From NCBI RefSeq assembly GCF_900112185.1, contig NZ_FOKP01000008.1, positions 62,001 through 126,000 of the forward strand: DNA of 64,000 nucleotides, written 5' to 3'. Shown here one piece after another: positions 43,443-52,044 of the stretch. Both the position numbers and the translations under genes were made by a program. This DNA comes from Allobosea sp. CRIB-10 (GTDB taxonomy: Bacteria; Pseudomonadota; Alphaproteobacteria; Rhizobiales; Beijerinckiaceae). Numbering within the stretch: the stretch's first letter is position 1; each line of letters starts with the position of its first letter. The notes under the pieces were generated by a model that was not told the DNA's origin, did not search any database, and was given only the letters and a program-made list of their open reading frames with translations.

Positions 43443-45524
43443 TCAGAACGTGCCCTTGAGGCCGGCGCCGAACATGCGCGGCTCGGTCATGCTCGCCTCG
43501 GTGCCGCCGATGCCGCGGTTCTGTTGCATATAGGTCGGCTTGCGCTCGTCGAAGATGTTCTTGACGTAGCCATAGACCTGCAGGTTGTCGGTGATCTGAT
43601 AGCTCGCCCGCATGTCGGCGATCGTATACGGCTTGATCAGATAGAGGCGCGTATTGGCGACGTCGGAATAATAGCCGTCGGTGTGCCGAAGCTGGGCGGT
43701 GAGGTTGAGCTTGCTGGTGACGTCCCAGCTCACGCCGAAGCTCAGCATGTAGCCCGGCGACTTGGCGAACTCGTTGCCCTTGTAGCCGGCATTGGCTGAG
43801 ATCCTGTCGATCTCGGTGCGCAGCAGGCCGGCGCCGGCCTTGAGCGTCAGATTGTCGAGCAGGCGGTAGTCGGCGTTGACCTCGAGCCCGTAGGCGTGCG
43901 CCTTCTCGGCGTTGATCGCATAGGACTGGACGACGCCCGTCGTCAGTACGACCGGGATGAAATACTGGGCGTTTTCGAAGTCGGTGTAGAACAGGTTGCC
44001 GCTGACGTTCAGCCGGTTGTTCAGGAGGCTGGCGCGGGTGAACAGCTCATAGTTCCACAGCGTCTCCTCCTTGAACGGCTGCCAGCGGCCGGCGGTGAGG
44101 TTGAGCGAGACGCCGCCGGGATTGTAGCCGCGATTGACCAGCGCGCCGACGGTCCAGTCCGGCGTCACCGCATAGGCGATCGAGGCCTTCGGCAGCACTG
44201 CCTGGAAGGTCTTGTCGAAATCGACGCCCTGCCGCGCGAAGACGGTCCTGCCCTCGCGCTCGATCTGGTCCTGCTGGAAGCGCAGCGAGCCGTTGAGGGT
44301 CCAGCGATCGGTCAGGCGATAGCTGACCTCGCCGAAGACGCCGAGATTGCGCTTGGTGTCGTCGAAGGTGGATTGGCCGCTGAGATAGAGGATCTCGTCG
44401 GTCTTGGTGTGGGCGTAATAGACGCCGGCGACGCCGCTGAGGACGTCGCTCTGCTCGCCATAGGTCAGACGTAGCTCGTTCGAGATGTTGGTCTGGTCGA
44501 TATGGGCGTCGCCATTGCCGAGCAGGCCCGTCTTCCGGCTCACCGAGAGGTCGGTGTATTGGGTCTGGTTGAACAGCTTGAAGCGGTTGCCGAAATCGTA
44601 GCTGAGGTCGAGGATGCCGGTGTTGCTGATCTGCTTGAAGCTCGGCATCGTCGTGGTGACGTGCTTCAGCCGGCTGAACGGGAACGAGGCCGCCTCCTGG
44701 CTCGGCCGATTGCTCTCATTGCGCGAATAGGTCAGCTTCGCCTCGAAGCCGGGCAGCTCGGTCGGGCGCCAGAGCAGCTTGGCGCGCAGGTTCAGGTTCC
44801 GGAAATCCTGGTCGGCATAGCGCCGCTGGAAGTTCGGGCTGATGTAGTCGATGAAGGTGTCGCGGCCGGAATAGTCGAGCGTGATCCGCCCGGCGAGCTG
44901 CTCCTTGATGATCGGGCCGGACAGCATCAGCGCCGTGCGCCGGGTCGCATAGCTGCCGTATTCCGCGAGGAAGCCTGCTTCCGGCGTGAAGGTCGGGTCC
45001 TTGGTATTGACGATGATCGCGCCGGCGATGGCGTTCGCTCCTTGCGAAGTCGTCTGCGGCCCGCGGAAGACCTCGATGCTCTTCACGTCCCAGGGCGAGA
45101 CCGCGCCGAAATAGAACTCATTGTAGCTGAGATAGTGACCGTCGACGTTGATCGTCGCGCGCGGCACCGTGCCACCCCAGAACGAGTTCTGGCCGGTGAG
45201 CGGACCTTGCGTGTCCTGGCCGCGGATGATCGGAGCGCTGACCGTGTCGGTGTAGGTCACGTTGGGCGTGCCGACGAGGATTTCGGACACGGTCGCGTTG
45301 CCGGTGTTCTCGCGGGCGATGTCCTTGTCGGTTTTGACCGAGACCGACGTGGCCGTGTTCTTCAGGTCGCGTTCGACCTTCTCGCCGGTGACCGTGATCG
45401 CGTCGAGCTCGATCGTTCCCGCGGATGCAGACGGATTGCTTTGCGCGAAAGCCGGCACTGCTGCAGCGACCGCGACGAGCGATGCGAGGCTGACGCCGCG
45501 CATCAGGACAAGCTTGGACGACAT
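43443..45524 (-). CDS. TonB-dependent outer-membrane receptor
   Basis: A 693-residue outer-membrane receptor with a signal peptide (VSLASLVAVAAAVPAFAQ). It has a TonB-box-like DAITVTGEKVERD, a plug domain (VSEILVGTPNVTYTDTVSAPIIRGQDTQG, VKSIEVFRGPQTTSQGANAIAGAIIVNTKDP) and a 22-stranded barrel ending in the required Phe (MFGAGLKGTF). The ATG at 45524 has a GGGGAA site ahead of it. Neighbouring siderophore-type ABC genes suggest an iron chelate as ligand, but the divergent IclR regulator hints at control by a metabolite. The ligand cannot be read from sequence. Confidence 0.92.
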   Translation of the reverse strand: MSSKLVLMRGVSLASLVAVAAAVPAFAQSNPSASAGTIELDAITVTGEKVERDLKNTATSVSVKTDKDIARENTGNATVSEILVGTPNVTYTDTVSAPIIRGQDTQGPLTGQNSFWGGTVPRATINVDGHYLSYNEFYFGAVSPWDVKSIEVFRGPQTTSQGANAIAGAIIVNTKDPTFTPEAGFLAEYGSYATRRTALMLSGPIIKEQLAGRITLDYSGRDTFIDYISPNFQRRYADQDFRNLNLRAKLLWRPTELPGFEAKLTYSRNESNRPSQEAASFPFSRLKHVTTTMPSFKQISNTGILDLSYDFGNRFKLFNQTQYTDLSVSRKTGLLGNGDAHIDQTNISNELRLTYGEQSDVLSGVAGVYYAHTKTDEILYLSGQSTFDDTKRNLGVFGEVSYRLTDRWTLNGSLRFQQDQIEREGRTVFARQGVDFDKTFQAVLPKASIAYAVTPDWTVGALVNRGYNPGGVSLNLTAGRWQPFKEETLWNYELFTRASLLNNRLNVSGNLFYTDFENAQYFIPVVLTTGVVQSYAINAEKAHAYGLEVNADYRLLDNLTLKAGAGLLRTEIDRISANAGYKGNEFAKSPGYMLSFGVSWDVTSKLNLTAQLRHTDGYYSDVANTRLYLIKPYTIADMRASYQITDNLQVYGYVKNIFDERKPTYMQQNRGIGGTEASMTEPRMFGAGLKGTF

Positions 45525-45577
45525 GATGTTCCCCACCACCCGAATCTCGCTGGCTGGGGACAGGGCCGTGGCTTGCG

Positions 45578-45626
45578 AGGATCACATTGGATGATCCTAC
45601 AGTGCGGGATGCGTTCCGCATGTCAA
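45578..45626 (-). promoter_or_regulatory. TonB-receptor promoter with candidate IclR operators
   Basis: On the minus strand TTGACA (45626-45621) is followed after 17 bp by ACTGTA (45603-45598). An imperfect palindrome TGCGGAACG/CATCCCGCA (45620-45603; 7 of 9 symmetric) fills the spacer. A second inverted repeat, AGGATCA-7 bp-TGATCCT (45578-45598), begins at the -10 box and extends downstream. An IclR gene is divergent, making these its likely sites. Confidence 0.55.
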
Positions 45627-45806
45627 CATGAGCCAGGCCAGTCGCGCCGTATTGCCCCAGGCTGTGCTTTTCCGGTCGCAGTAATCGGGCCCGATCACTG
45701 CCGGGCGTTTGGAAGTGCTCGAATGAGAGCGCTGCTTGTCCCGGTACGGCTCCCGGTGCCACAAAGCGCAGGCCGGCTTCCGGCGCGCCCTTCCGCCGCG
45801 ATTCGC

Positions 45807-46565
45807 ATGATGACGAGCCCCGACACCACAAAACGCTCCGCGACGATCCAGTCCGTCTCGATCGCCGCCCGCTTCCTCGACATCCTGGCCAAGGCGGACG
45901 GACCTCTGGTCCTGGGCGAGATCGCCCGGCGGGCGCGCACCGGCTCGTCCACCGCGCATCGCTACATGCAGAGCCTGGTCCGGGAGGGGCTGGCGGCGCA
46001 GGACGACGTCACCGGCCATTACGATCTCGGCCCGGCGGCGCTGAGCATCGGGGTTCGCGCCATCAGGCGGATCGACGCCGTCGAGGTGGCGGCGCGCGCG
46101 ATGAAGGCGCTGGCCTCGCGCATCGCCGCGAGTTGCGGCGTCGCGATCTGGACGGAGCGCGGCCCGACCATCGTGCGCTGGTATCGCAGCACGGATTTCG
46201 CAATCAGCACGGTGACGCTGGGCGATGTCCTGCCGGTCGACAACACCGCCTGCGGCTTCGTCTTCCAGAGCTATCTGCCGAAGGACGCCATCGCCGCCGC
46301 CCGCAAGGAGCAGCCGGCTTCCTTTCGCGGTGGCAGTCGCCCGCCGGCCGAGATGCTCGACGCCATCAGGCGCGACGGCGGCGCGGAACTGAACGAGCAT
46401 CTGTTCTCGCTGCTGACCGGCAAGGCCGCACCGGTGTTCAACGCGCTGGGCGAGATCGCCTGCGTCGTCACCACCGTCTCCTTCGTCAAGACGGCCGAGG
46501 CCCAGGGCCATCGTGCCGCGCTGTTCGCGGCGGCGCAGGCGGCGACTCGGGAATCGGGCGGTTAG
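45807..46565 (+). CDS. IclR family transcriptional regulator
   Basis: A 252-residue regulator with a winged helix-turn-helix (IQSVSIAARFLDILAKADGPLVLGEIARRARTGSSTAHRYMQSLVREGLAAQDDVTGHYDLG) and a GAF-like effector domain (AIWTERGPTIVRWYRS, LPVDNTACGFVFQSYLP, LNEHLFSLLTGKAAPVFNALGEIACVVTTVSF). ATGs at 45807 and 45810 are both possible. IclR proteins usually sense small organic acids, so one placed between a TonB receptor and siderophore-type genes is unusual. It is divergent from the receptor and convergent with the monooxygenase, five bases apart. Confidence 0.88.
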   Translation: MMTSPDTTKRSATIQSVSIAARFLDILAKADGPLVLGEIARRARTGSSTAHRYMQSLVREGLAAQDDVTGHYDLGPAALSIGVRAIRRIDAVEVAARAMKALASRIAASCGVAIWTERGPTIVRWYRSTDFAISTVTLGDVLPVDNTACGFVFQSYLPKDAIAAARKEQPASFRGGSRPPAEMLDAIRRDGGAELNEHLFSLLTGKAAPVFNALGEIACVVTTVSFVKTAEAQGHRAALFAAAQAATRESGG

Positions 46566-46570
46566 CCAGC

Positions 46571-47848
46571 TCATTTCTCCTCGGCGAGACGCAGATGCTC
46601 GCGCAACGTCGCGCCTTCATAGTCGCGGCGGAACAGGCCACGCCTTGCCAGTTTCGGCACCAGCTCGTCCAGAAACAGCTGCAGCGATTGCGCGGAGCCC
46701 CCGGGTATCGCGATGACGCCGTCGATCGCGCCCGCCTCGAACCAGTCGACGATCTCGGCCAGGACCTCGTCGACAGTTCCGACGCAGACCCAATGGGCCG
46801 AGCCGACGATCTCGGGCCGGGCCAGCACCTGCTCCACCGTCGGACGATTCGCCAGGATGAAGCGTCGCAGCAACTCGGCATGGGTGCGGCTGCGCACCGG
46901 CGCATCCGCCGGCGGCAGCATCTGCGGCGTCACCTGCGCTTCGGCCGGCAGATCGCCGAGGTCGAGCCCAAGGACCGATTTCACCGCGTTGCGCCGCTGC
47001 TCCGAGGTGATATGGGCATGTGCCCGCGCATGCAGCGCCCAGGCCTCTTCGCGCGTCTCGGCGAGGAAGAAGTGGAGCCCCGGCAGTACACGCACCGAAT
47101 CCGGGCTGCGGCCATGCTCCTGCGCCCGGCGGCGCAGATCGCCACGCAGATCGATGCCAGCCTCGCGATCGGGCGTGGCGGCGAAGGTGGCGTCGGCGAT
47201 CGAGGCGGCGAAGTCGCGCCCGATATCGGAGGCGCCGGCCTGGAACAGCGGCGGCGGCCCGGCGGCGTGGCCGGGCACGTTGAGCGGCCCTTTCACGCTG
47301 AAGAATTCGCCGCGATGGTCGATCGCCGCGCTCGGTGCTGCGCCCGTCAGCGCCACGTGTGGATAGCTCCGCCAGAGCCGGCGCATGACATCGATGAATT
47401 CGGCCGCCTTGCGGTAGCGGACTTCCGGCGGCGGCATCGGTGCATCGCCGAAATTCTCCGCGCCCTCGATCGAGGTGACGATGTTCAGCCCGGCGCGCCC
47501 GCGGCTGATCCAGTGCAGCGACTGGATCTGGCGGGCGACGACATAGGGCGGATTGAAGCTGGTCGAGACGGTGGTGACGAGCCCGATTCTGTCGGTCTCG
47601 CGGGCGATCGCGGTCATCAGGAGCGTCGGGTCGATGCCGACGAACCCGCCGCCCGCCATGGCCGGATGCAGCATGAGGTAGTCGGGCTTGAAGACGAAAT
47701 CGAGCTTCGCCCGCTCGGCCATCCGGGTCAGCTCCAAATTGAACGCGACAGGATCGCGGGCGGGCTGGGCCTGATCGTCGGTTCGCTGCCCCTTCAGCCA
47801 GGTCGGCGTGAGGCTCAGCCCGATGTGAAGCTGACTGGCCTCAGCCAT
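46571..47848 (-). CDS. LLM class flavin-dependent monooxygenase, NtaA/SnaA/DszA family, iron cluster
   Basis: A 425-residue flavin-dependent monooxygenase of the group that includes nitrilotriacetate and EDTA monooxygenases. It shows LHIGLSLTPTWLKG at the start, ETDRIGLVTTVSTSFNPPYVVARQIQSLHWISRGRAGLNIVTSI-type core, PPLFQAGASDIGRDFAA and WFEAGAIDGVIAIPGGSAQSLQLFLDELVP. Its start overlaps the end of the siderophore-type ATPase gene by eight bases, so the two are translated together. This suggests oxidation of an imported iron chelator or siderophore to free the metal. A separate flavin reductase must be supplied from elsewhere. Confidence 0.9.
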   Translation of the reverse strand: MAEASQLHIGLSLTPTWLKGQRTDDQAQPARDPVAFNLELTRMAERAKLDFVFKPDYLMLHPAMAGGGFVGIDPTLLMTAIARETDRIGLVTTVSTSFNPPYVVARQIQSLHWISRGRAGLNIVTSIEGAENFGDAPMPPPEVRYRKAAEFIDVMRRLWRSYPHVALTGAAPSAAIDHRGEFFSVKGPLNVPGHAAGPPPLFQAGASDIGRDFAASIADATFAATPDREAGIDLRGDLRRRAQEHGRSPDSVRVLPGLHFFLAETREEAWALHARAHAHITSEQRRNAVKSVLGLDLGDLPAEAQVTPQMLPPADAPVRSRTHAELLRRFILANRPTVEQVLARPEIVGSAHWVCVGTVDEVLAEIVDWFEAGAIDGVIAIPGGSAQSLQLFLDELVPKLARRGLFRRDYEGATLREHLRLAEEK

Positions 47849-48698
47849 GGCTCCGCCCCTTCGGCACGATGAGCGGCGTCCCTGCGACCGGATCTGGAAT
47901 GACGATGCAAGACAGGCCGAAGACCTCCTCGACCAGCTCGGCCGTGACGATGCCGGCCGGGCTGCCTTCGGCGATGATCGCCCCGTCCTTCATCGCCACG
48001 AGATGGGTGGCGTAGCGGCAGGCCTGATTGAGATCGTGCAGCACCGCGACGACGGTGCGGCCCTGCGCGTTGAGCTCGCCGAGCAGGTCGAGCAGCTCGA
48101 TCTGGTGGGCGATGTCGAGAAAGGTCGTCGGCTCGTCGAGCAGCAGGATCGGCGTCTCCTGCGCCAGCACCATCGCGATCCAGACCCGCTGGCGCTGTCC
48201 GCCGGAAAGCTCGTCGACCGGGCGTGCCGCCAGCCCATCGACGCGCGTCGCGTCCATGGCCGAGGCGACGGCGGCCTCATCGGCCTTCGACCATTGCCGC
48301 AGGAAGGATTGGTGTGGATAGCGGCCGCGGGCGACGAGGTCGGCGACGGTGATGCCGTCGGGAGCGATCGCGGTCTGCGGCAGTAGGCCGAGCCGCCTGG
48401 CGACCTCCTTGGCCGGGAACGCACCGATCTGCCGTCCGTCGAGTATGACCTGGCCGGCGGCGGGCGTGAGCAAGTGCGACAAGGCGCGCAGCAAGGTCGA
48501 CTTGCCGCAGGCATTGGGGCCGACGATCACGGTGAAGGAACCGTCGGCGATCGCCAGCGAGAGGCCGGTCGAGATCGTACGCGCCTCATAGCGGAGCGTG
48601 ACGCCGTCAGCGCGGAGGCGAGAAACGGGCGGCATAGTACTTTTCAATTCTTCCAATCTACGATTGACGTCGTCGGACTTGTAGCCTTTCGACGCCAT
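47841..48698 (-). CDS. Iron-siderophore ABC transporter ATP-binding protein (FecE/FepC type)
   Basis: A roughly 285-residue ATPase with Walker A IVGPNACGKSTLLRALSHLL (the usual GPNGCGKS has Ala), GLLPQTAIAPDGITVADLVARGRYPHQ typical of the siderophore class, signature LSGGQRQRVWIAMVLAQ, Walker B ILLLDEPTTFLD and switch HDLNQACRYATHLVAM. The ATG at 48698 has AGGAAAG upstream; an ATG at 48635 would drop 21 residues. It is divergent from the binding protein and permeases it must work with and is coupled to the downstream monooxygenase. Confidence 0.92.
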   Translation of the reverse strand: MASKGYKSDDVNRRLEELKSTMPPVSRLRADGVTLRYEARTISTGLSLAIADGSFTVIVGPNACGKSTLLRALSHLLTPAAGQVILDGRQIGAFPAKEVARRLGLLPQTAIAPDGITVADLVARGRYPHQSFLRQWSKADEAAVASAMDATRVDGLAARPVDELSGGQRQRVWIAMVLAQETPILLLDEPTTFLDIAHQIELLDLLGELNAQGRTVVAVLHDLNQACRYATHLVAMKDGAIIAEGSPAGIVTAELVEEVFGLSCIVIPDPVAGTPLIVPKGRSHG

Positions 48699-48815
48699 AC
48701 TTTCCTGCTCTTGTTGTGGCAAAGCAGTCACCGTCAGCCGTTTTACGTTCGATAACTGACTTCGTATGCCGCGTCCATATTGCATGGCGGGATACGATCC
48801 GTCATGAGGAATGAC

Positions 48816-49859
48816 ATGCGTGTACCGACACGCGCAGTCGTGGTCGGAGCTCGGCTTCTGACCCGCAGGACACACCGGCCAGACAAATCGACGATGCCCT
48901 TCATCAAGCTCTTCATCGCGATCATCGCTGTCGCAGCCGCCTTGGGTTGGAACAGCCAGGGGGCCTATGGCCAGGACGCCGGCTGGCCGCGCACCATCCG
49001 GCACGCCGCCGGCGAGTTGACGCTGGCCAGCAAGCCGCAGCGCATCGTCTCGACCACACCGAGCGTCACCGGCATCCTGCTGGCGATGGAGGCGCCCCTG
49101 CTCGCAAGCACGGCGACGACGCCGAGCCCGCTCACCGACGCCAAGGGCTTCTTCTCGCAATGGGCTGGCGATGCCGACAGGCGCGGCGTCAAGGTGCTCT
49201 ATCCCAATCTGAAATTCGACATCGAGGCGGTGCTCGGCTGGAAGCCGGATCTGGTGATCGCCTCGACCACCGGCGCCGACAGCATCCTCCCGCACCGGGC
49301 CGAGCTGGAGGCGCTGGGCGTCCCGACCCTGGTGGTCGATTATTCGAGCAGGAGCTGGCAAGAGCTGGCGAGCGAGCTCGGCAGGGCGACCGGCCTCGAG
49401 AGCGAAGCGGCCGCCGCGATAAGCCGCTTCGACGCCGATCTCGCCGCCGCAGCGCGCGTGATCGCCGCGAAAGGCAGCAAGGCCAGCATCGTCGGCTACA
49501 AAATCGCCGGCAGCTATTCGGTGGCGCGGACTTCCAGCCCTGTCGCCAAGCTCATGTCCGGGCTGGGTTTCGAGATCGTCGGTCTGCCGCCGGAGCTGAA
49601 GCCCAATTCGGCGCGCCCCTCCGATTTCGAGTTCTTCTCGCGCGAGAACCTTTCGGCCGCGATCGCAGCCGACATCGTCTTCCTCCTGCGCGCCACACAG
49701 AAGGACGTCGAGGCGTTGCTGGCCGAGCCGGTTCTCGCCAATCATCCGGCCGTCGCCGGCAAGCGGGTCTATCCGCTTGGGCTGACCTCCTTCCGCATCG
49801 ATCCCTATTCCGGGCGCCAGATCCTCGAACAGGTGCGCGCGAGCTTCGCCAAGCCATGA
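48816..49859 (+). CDS. Iron-siderophore ABC transporter substrate-binding protein (FepB/FecB type)
   Basis: A periplasmic binding protein of the helical-backbone class, up to 347 residues. It shows PQRIVSTTPSVTGILLAMEAPLLASTATTPSPL, DLVIASTTGADSILPHRAELEALGVPTLVVDYSSRSWQELASELGRATG and the late VYPLGLTSFRIDPYSGRQILEQV. The start is uncertain. GAGGA precedes the ATG at 48816, but the hydrophobic export signal (MPFIKLFIAIIAVAAALGW) begins at a second in-frame ATG at 48894, giving 321 residues. It is followed by two overlapping permease genes. Confidence 0.9.
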   Translation: MRVPTRAVVVGARLLTRRTHRPDKSTMPFIKLFIAIIAVAAALGWNSQGAYGQDAGWPRTIRHAAGELTLASKPQRIVSTTPSVTGILLAMEAPLLASTATTPSPLTDAKGFFSQWAGDADRRGVKVLYPNLKFDIEAVLGWKPDLVIASTTGADSILPHRAELEALGVPTLVVDYSSRSWQELASELGRATGLESEAAAAISRFDADLAAAARVIAAKGSKASIVGYKIAGSYSVARTSSPVAKLMSGLGFEIVGLPPELKPNSARPSDFEFFSRENLSAAIAADIVFLLRATQKDVEALLAEPVLANHPAVAGKRVYPLGLTSFRIDPYSGRQILEQVRASFAKP

Positions 49860-50860
49860 GGCGGCAGCGGCGCCGATGGTGGCTCGCCATCGGTATCCTG
49901 GCGCTGGCGCTGCTGGCGCTCGTCAGCCTGGCGGTCGGTTCCCGATCGATCCCTGCAGGGACCGTCGTCGCGGCATTGCAGAGCCATGATCCCGGCAACG
50001 ATCTCCATCTGATCGTCTGGGAGCTGCGGGTCCCGCGTTTGATCACCGCGGTCTTGGCCGGTGTGGCGCTCGGCCTCGCCGGCGCGATCATGCAGGCGGT
50101 CACGCGCAATCCCCTGGCCGAGCCCGGCCTGCTCGGCATCAATGCCGGCGCGGCGGTCGCCGTGGTACTCGCCGTCACGCTACTCGGGCTGACGCGGCCC
50201 GCTCACTATGTCTGGTTCGCCAGCCTCGGCTCCGGGCTCGCCGGCGCCGCCGTCTTCCTGCTCGGACGGGCGCATGAGACCGGCACCAATCCCGTCCGTC
50301 TCGTGCTCGCCGGCGCTGGGCTTTCGATCGTGCTGATCGCGATCACCGGCATCGTCATCCTCAACGCGCCGCCGACCGCCTTCGACGATTTTCGCCACTG
50401 GGCCGCCGGCTCCGTCGAGGGAGCGAGCATCGAGGCCGTCGCGGTGCTGGCGAGCTGCACCATCGCGGGCTTTGCCATCGCCCTCTCGATCGTCGGCGGC
50501 CTCAACGCCCTGGTGCTGGGCCAAGAGCTCGGCCAGGCGCTCGGCGCCGCCCCGCGCACGATCTGGCTCCTCGCCTGCCTGGCAGTGATGCTTCTGGCCG
50601 GAGCCGCCACCGCCGCCGCCGGGCCGATCGGCTTCGTCGGCCTGATGGCGCCGCATCTGGCGCGTGCCGTCGTCGGGCCGGACCATCGCTGGATCCTGCC
50701 TTCCTCGGCGCTCTTCGCCGCGCTTCTCCTGCTCGGCGCCGACGTTCTCGGGCGCGTGGTCGCAGCCCCCTCCGAGATCGCCGCGGGTATCGTCGTCGCC
50801 CTGCTGGGGGGTCCATTCTTCATTGTCGCCGTACGCCGTTTCCGGGTGAGCCGGGCATGA
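49856..50860 (+). CDS. FecCD-family iron ABC permease, first subunit
   Basis: A 334-residue permease of the ten-span BtuC/FecCD fold. Marks are LIVWELRVPRLITAVLAGVALGLAGAIMQAVTRNPLAEPGLLGINAGAAVAVV-type residues, GGLNALVLGQELGQALGA and GPIGFVGLMAPHLARAVVGPDHRWILP. The ATG overlaps the binding protein stop (ATGAG). It forms a heterodimer with the next gene product. Confidence 0.94.
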   Translation: MRRQRRRWWLAIGILALALLALVSLAVGSRSIPAGTVVAALQSHDPGNDLHLIVWELRVPRLITAVLAGVALGLAGAIMQAVTRNPLAEPGLLGINAGAAVAVVLAVTLLGLTRPAHYVWFASLGSGLAGAAVFLLGRAHETGTNPVRLVLAGAGLSIVLIAITGIVILNAPPTAFDDFRHWAAGSVEGASIEAVAVLASCTIAGFAIALSIVGGLNALVLGQELGQALGAAPRTIWLLACLAVMLLAGAATAAAGPIGFVGLMAPHLARAVVGPDHRWILPSSALFAALLLLGADVLGRVVAAPSEIAAGIVVALLGGPFFIVAVRRFRVSRA

Positions 50861-51888
50861 GGGCTCACGCGACCATCAGGCTCGGCAAGCTCTCGCTGCG
50901 CTGGCGGCCGCGCACGGCGATCACCTGCGCGGGGCTCATCGCAATCGGCTTTGCGCTCGCCATCGTCCTTTTGGGCACGGGCACGCTCGCCTTCAGTTCG
51001 GCCGAGGTCGTCGCCGCCTTGCTCGGCCGCTCCGAGAACCCGATGGCAGAACGCGTCGTCTGGGGCTTGCGGCTGCCACGGGTTGTCACCGCCGCCTGCG
51101 TAGGCGCGGCGCTCGGCATGGCCGGCGCGATCTTCCAGTCGATCTCGCGCAATGCGCTCGGCTCGCCCGACATGATCGGCTTCACGACCGGTGCCGCGAC
51201 CGGCGCGATCGTGCAGATCATCCTGTTCGGCGCCGAACCGCTCGCGGTCTCGCTGGCCGCGGCGCTGTCCTGCATGGCGACGGCGGCGCTCGTCTTCCTG
51301 CTGGCCCTGAAAGGGCGGGTCATTGGCGGCTATCGGCTGGTGCTGATGGGCATCGGCGTCGGCGCGACGCTGACGGGCGTCAACACGATGCTGCTGGTGG
51401 CGAGCGATCTCGACCGGTCGATCTCCGCCCAGATCTGGCTTGCGGGCTCACTGACGGCACGCAGCTGGTCGCATGCCGTGCCGGCGGCGCTGGGCCTTGC
51501 GCTGATCATTCCGGTCGCGCTGCTCTACGCTCGCCGTCTTGCCCTTCTCGAAATGGGCGACGACGCCGCCAGCCAACTCGGGATTCCCGTCGAGCGCACG
51601 CGGCTCGCCATGGTGATGACCGCCGTCGGGCTGACCGCGCTGGCCACCGCCGCGACAGGCCCGATCGCCTTCATCGCCCTCGCCGGTCCGCAACTGGCGC
51701 GGCGCCTCTGCCGCTCGCCCGACGTGCCGCTGTTGTCCGGTGCTGCGATGGGCGCCGTGCTGCTGCTGGCGGCCGATCTGGTCAGCCAGCGCTTTCCGTC
51801 GGGGCTCAACCTGCCGATCGGATTGACGACCGGCCTGCTGGGCGGAGCCTATCTGCTCTGGCGGCTGGCCCGCGACGCAAAGGTCTGA
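50857..51888 (+). CDS. FecCD-family iron ABC permease, second subunit
   Basis: A 343-residue second FecCD permease. Marks are VVWGLRLPRVVTAACVGAALGMAGAIFQSISRNALGSPDMIGF, RRLALLEMGDDAASQLGIPVERTRLAMVM and GPIAFIALAGPQLARRLCRSPDVPLLSGAAMGAVLLL-type residues. It overlaps the first permease by four bases. The N-terminal 25 residues are basic (RLGKLSLRWRPRTA), as in FepG-like subunits. Confidence 0.94.
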   Translation: MRAHATIRLGKLSLRWRPRTAITCAGLIAIGFALAIVLLGTGTLAFSSAEVVAALLGRSENPMAERVVWGLRLPRVVTAACVGAALGMAGAIFQSISRNALGSPDMIGFTTGAATGAIVQIILFGAEPLAVSLAAALSCMATAALVFLLALKGRVIGGYRLVLMGIGVGATLTGVNTMLLVASDLDRSISAQIWLAGSLTARSWSHAVPAALGLALIIPVALLYARRLALLEMGDDAASQLGIPVERTRLAMVMTAVGLTALATAATGPIAFIALAGPQLARRLCRSPDVPLLSGAAMGAVLLLAADLVSQRFPSGLNLPIGLTTGLLGGAYLLWRLARDAKV

Positions 51889-52044
51889 AGGGCGGCGAAG
51901 GACGCAAGCACGTTCCAATCGTCAGGGCCTGTGCCGCCGGCTCTCTGTGTGATCGCTCGCCGAAGCCCCCGGAAACGACCAAGCCGCAATGGCACGATTC
52001 CTGATTGGCCGGTTCCTGGGCTTCCACGGGAACGACTGAAAGGC

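Noticed and set aside
43094..45524. hemP and the TonB receptor as one hemin-uptake operon.
   Set aside because: They are convergent, the receptor has its own regulator and promoter, and no hmuSTUV genes are nearby. A hemin ligand is possible but not supported.
44502..45806. A long plus-strand extension upstream of the IclR gene.
   Set aside because: It is antisense to the TonB receptor, and recognisable IclR sequence begins only after the ATGs at 45807/45810.
51985..52010. A second sigma-54 promoter before nasT (tggcacgattcctgatt).
   Set aside because: The -24 part fits, but there is no TTGC at the -12 position.
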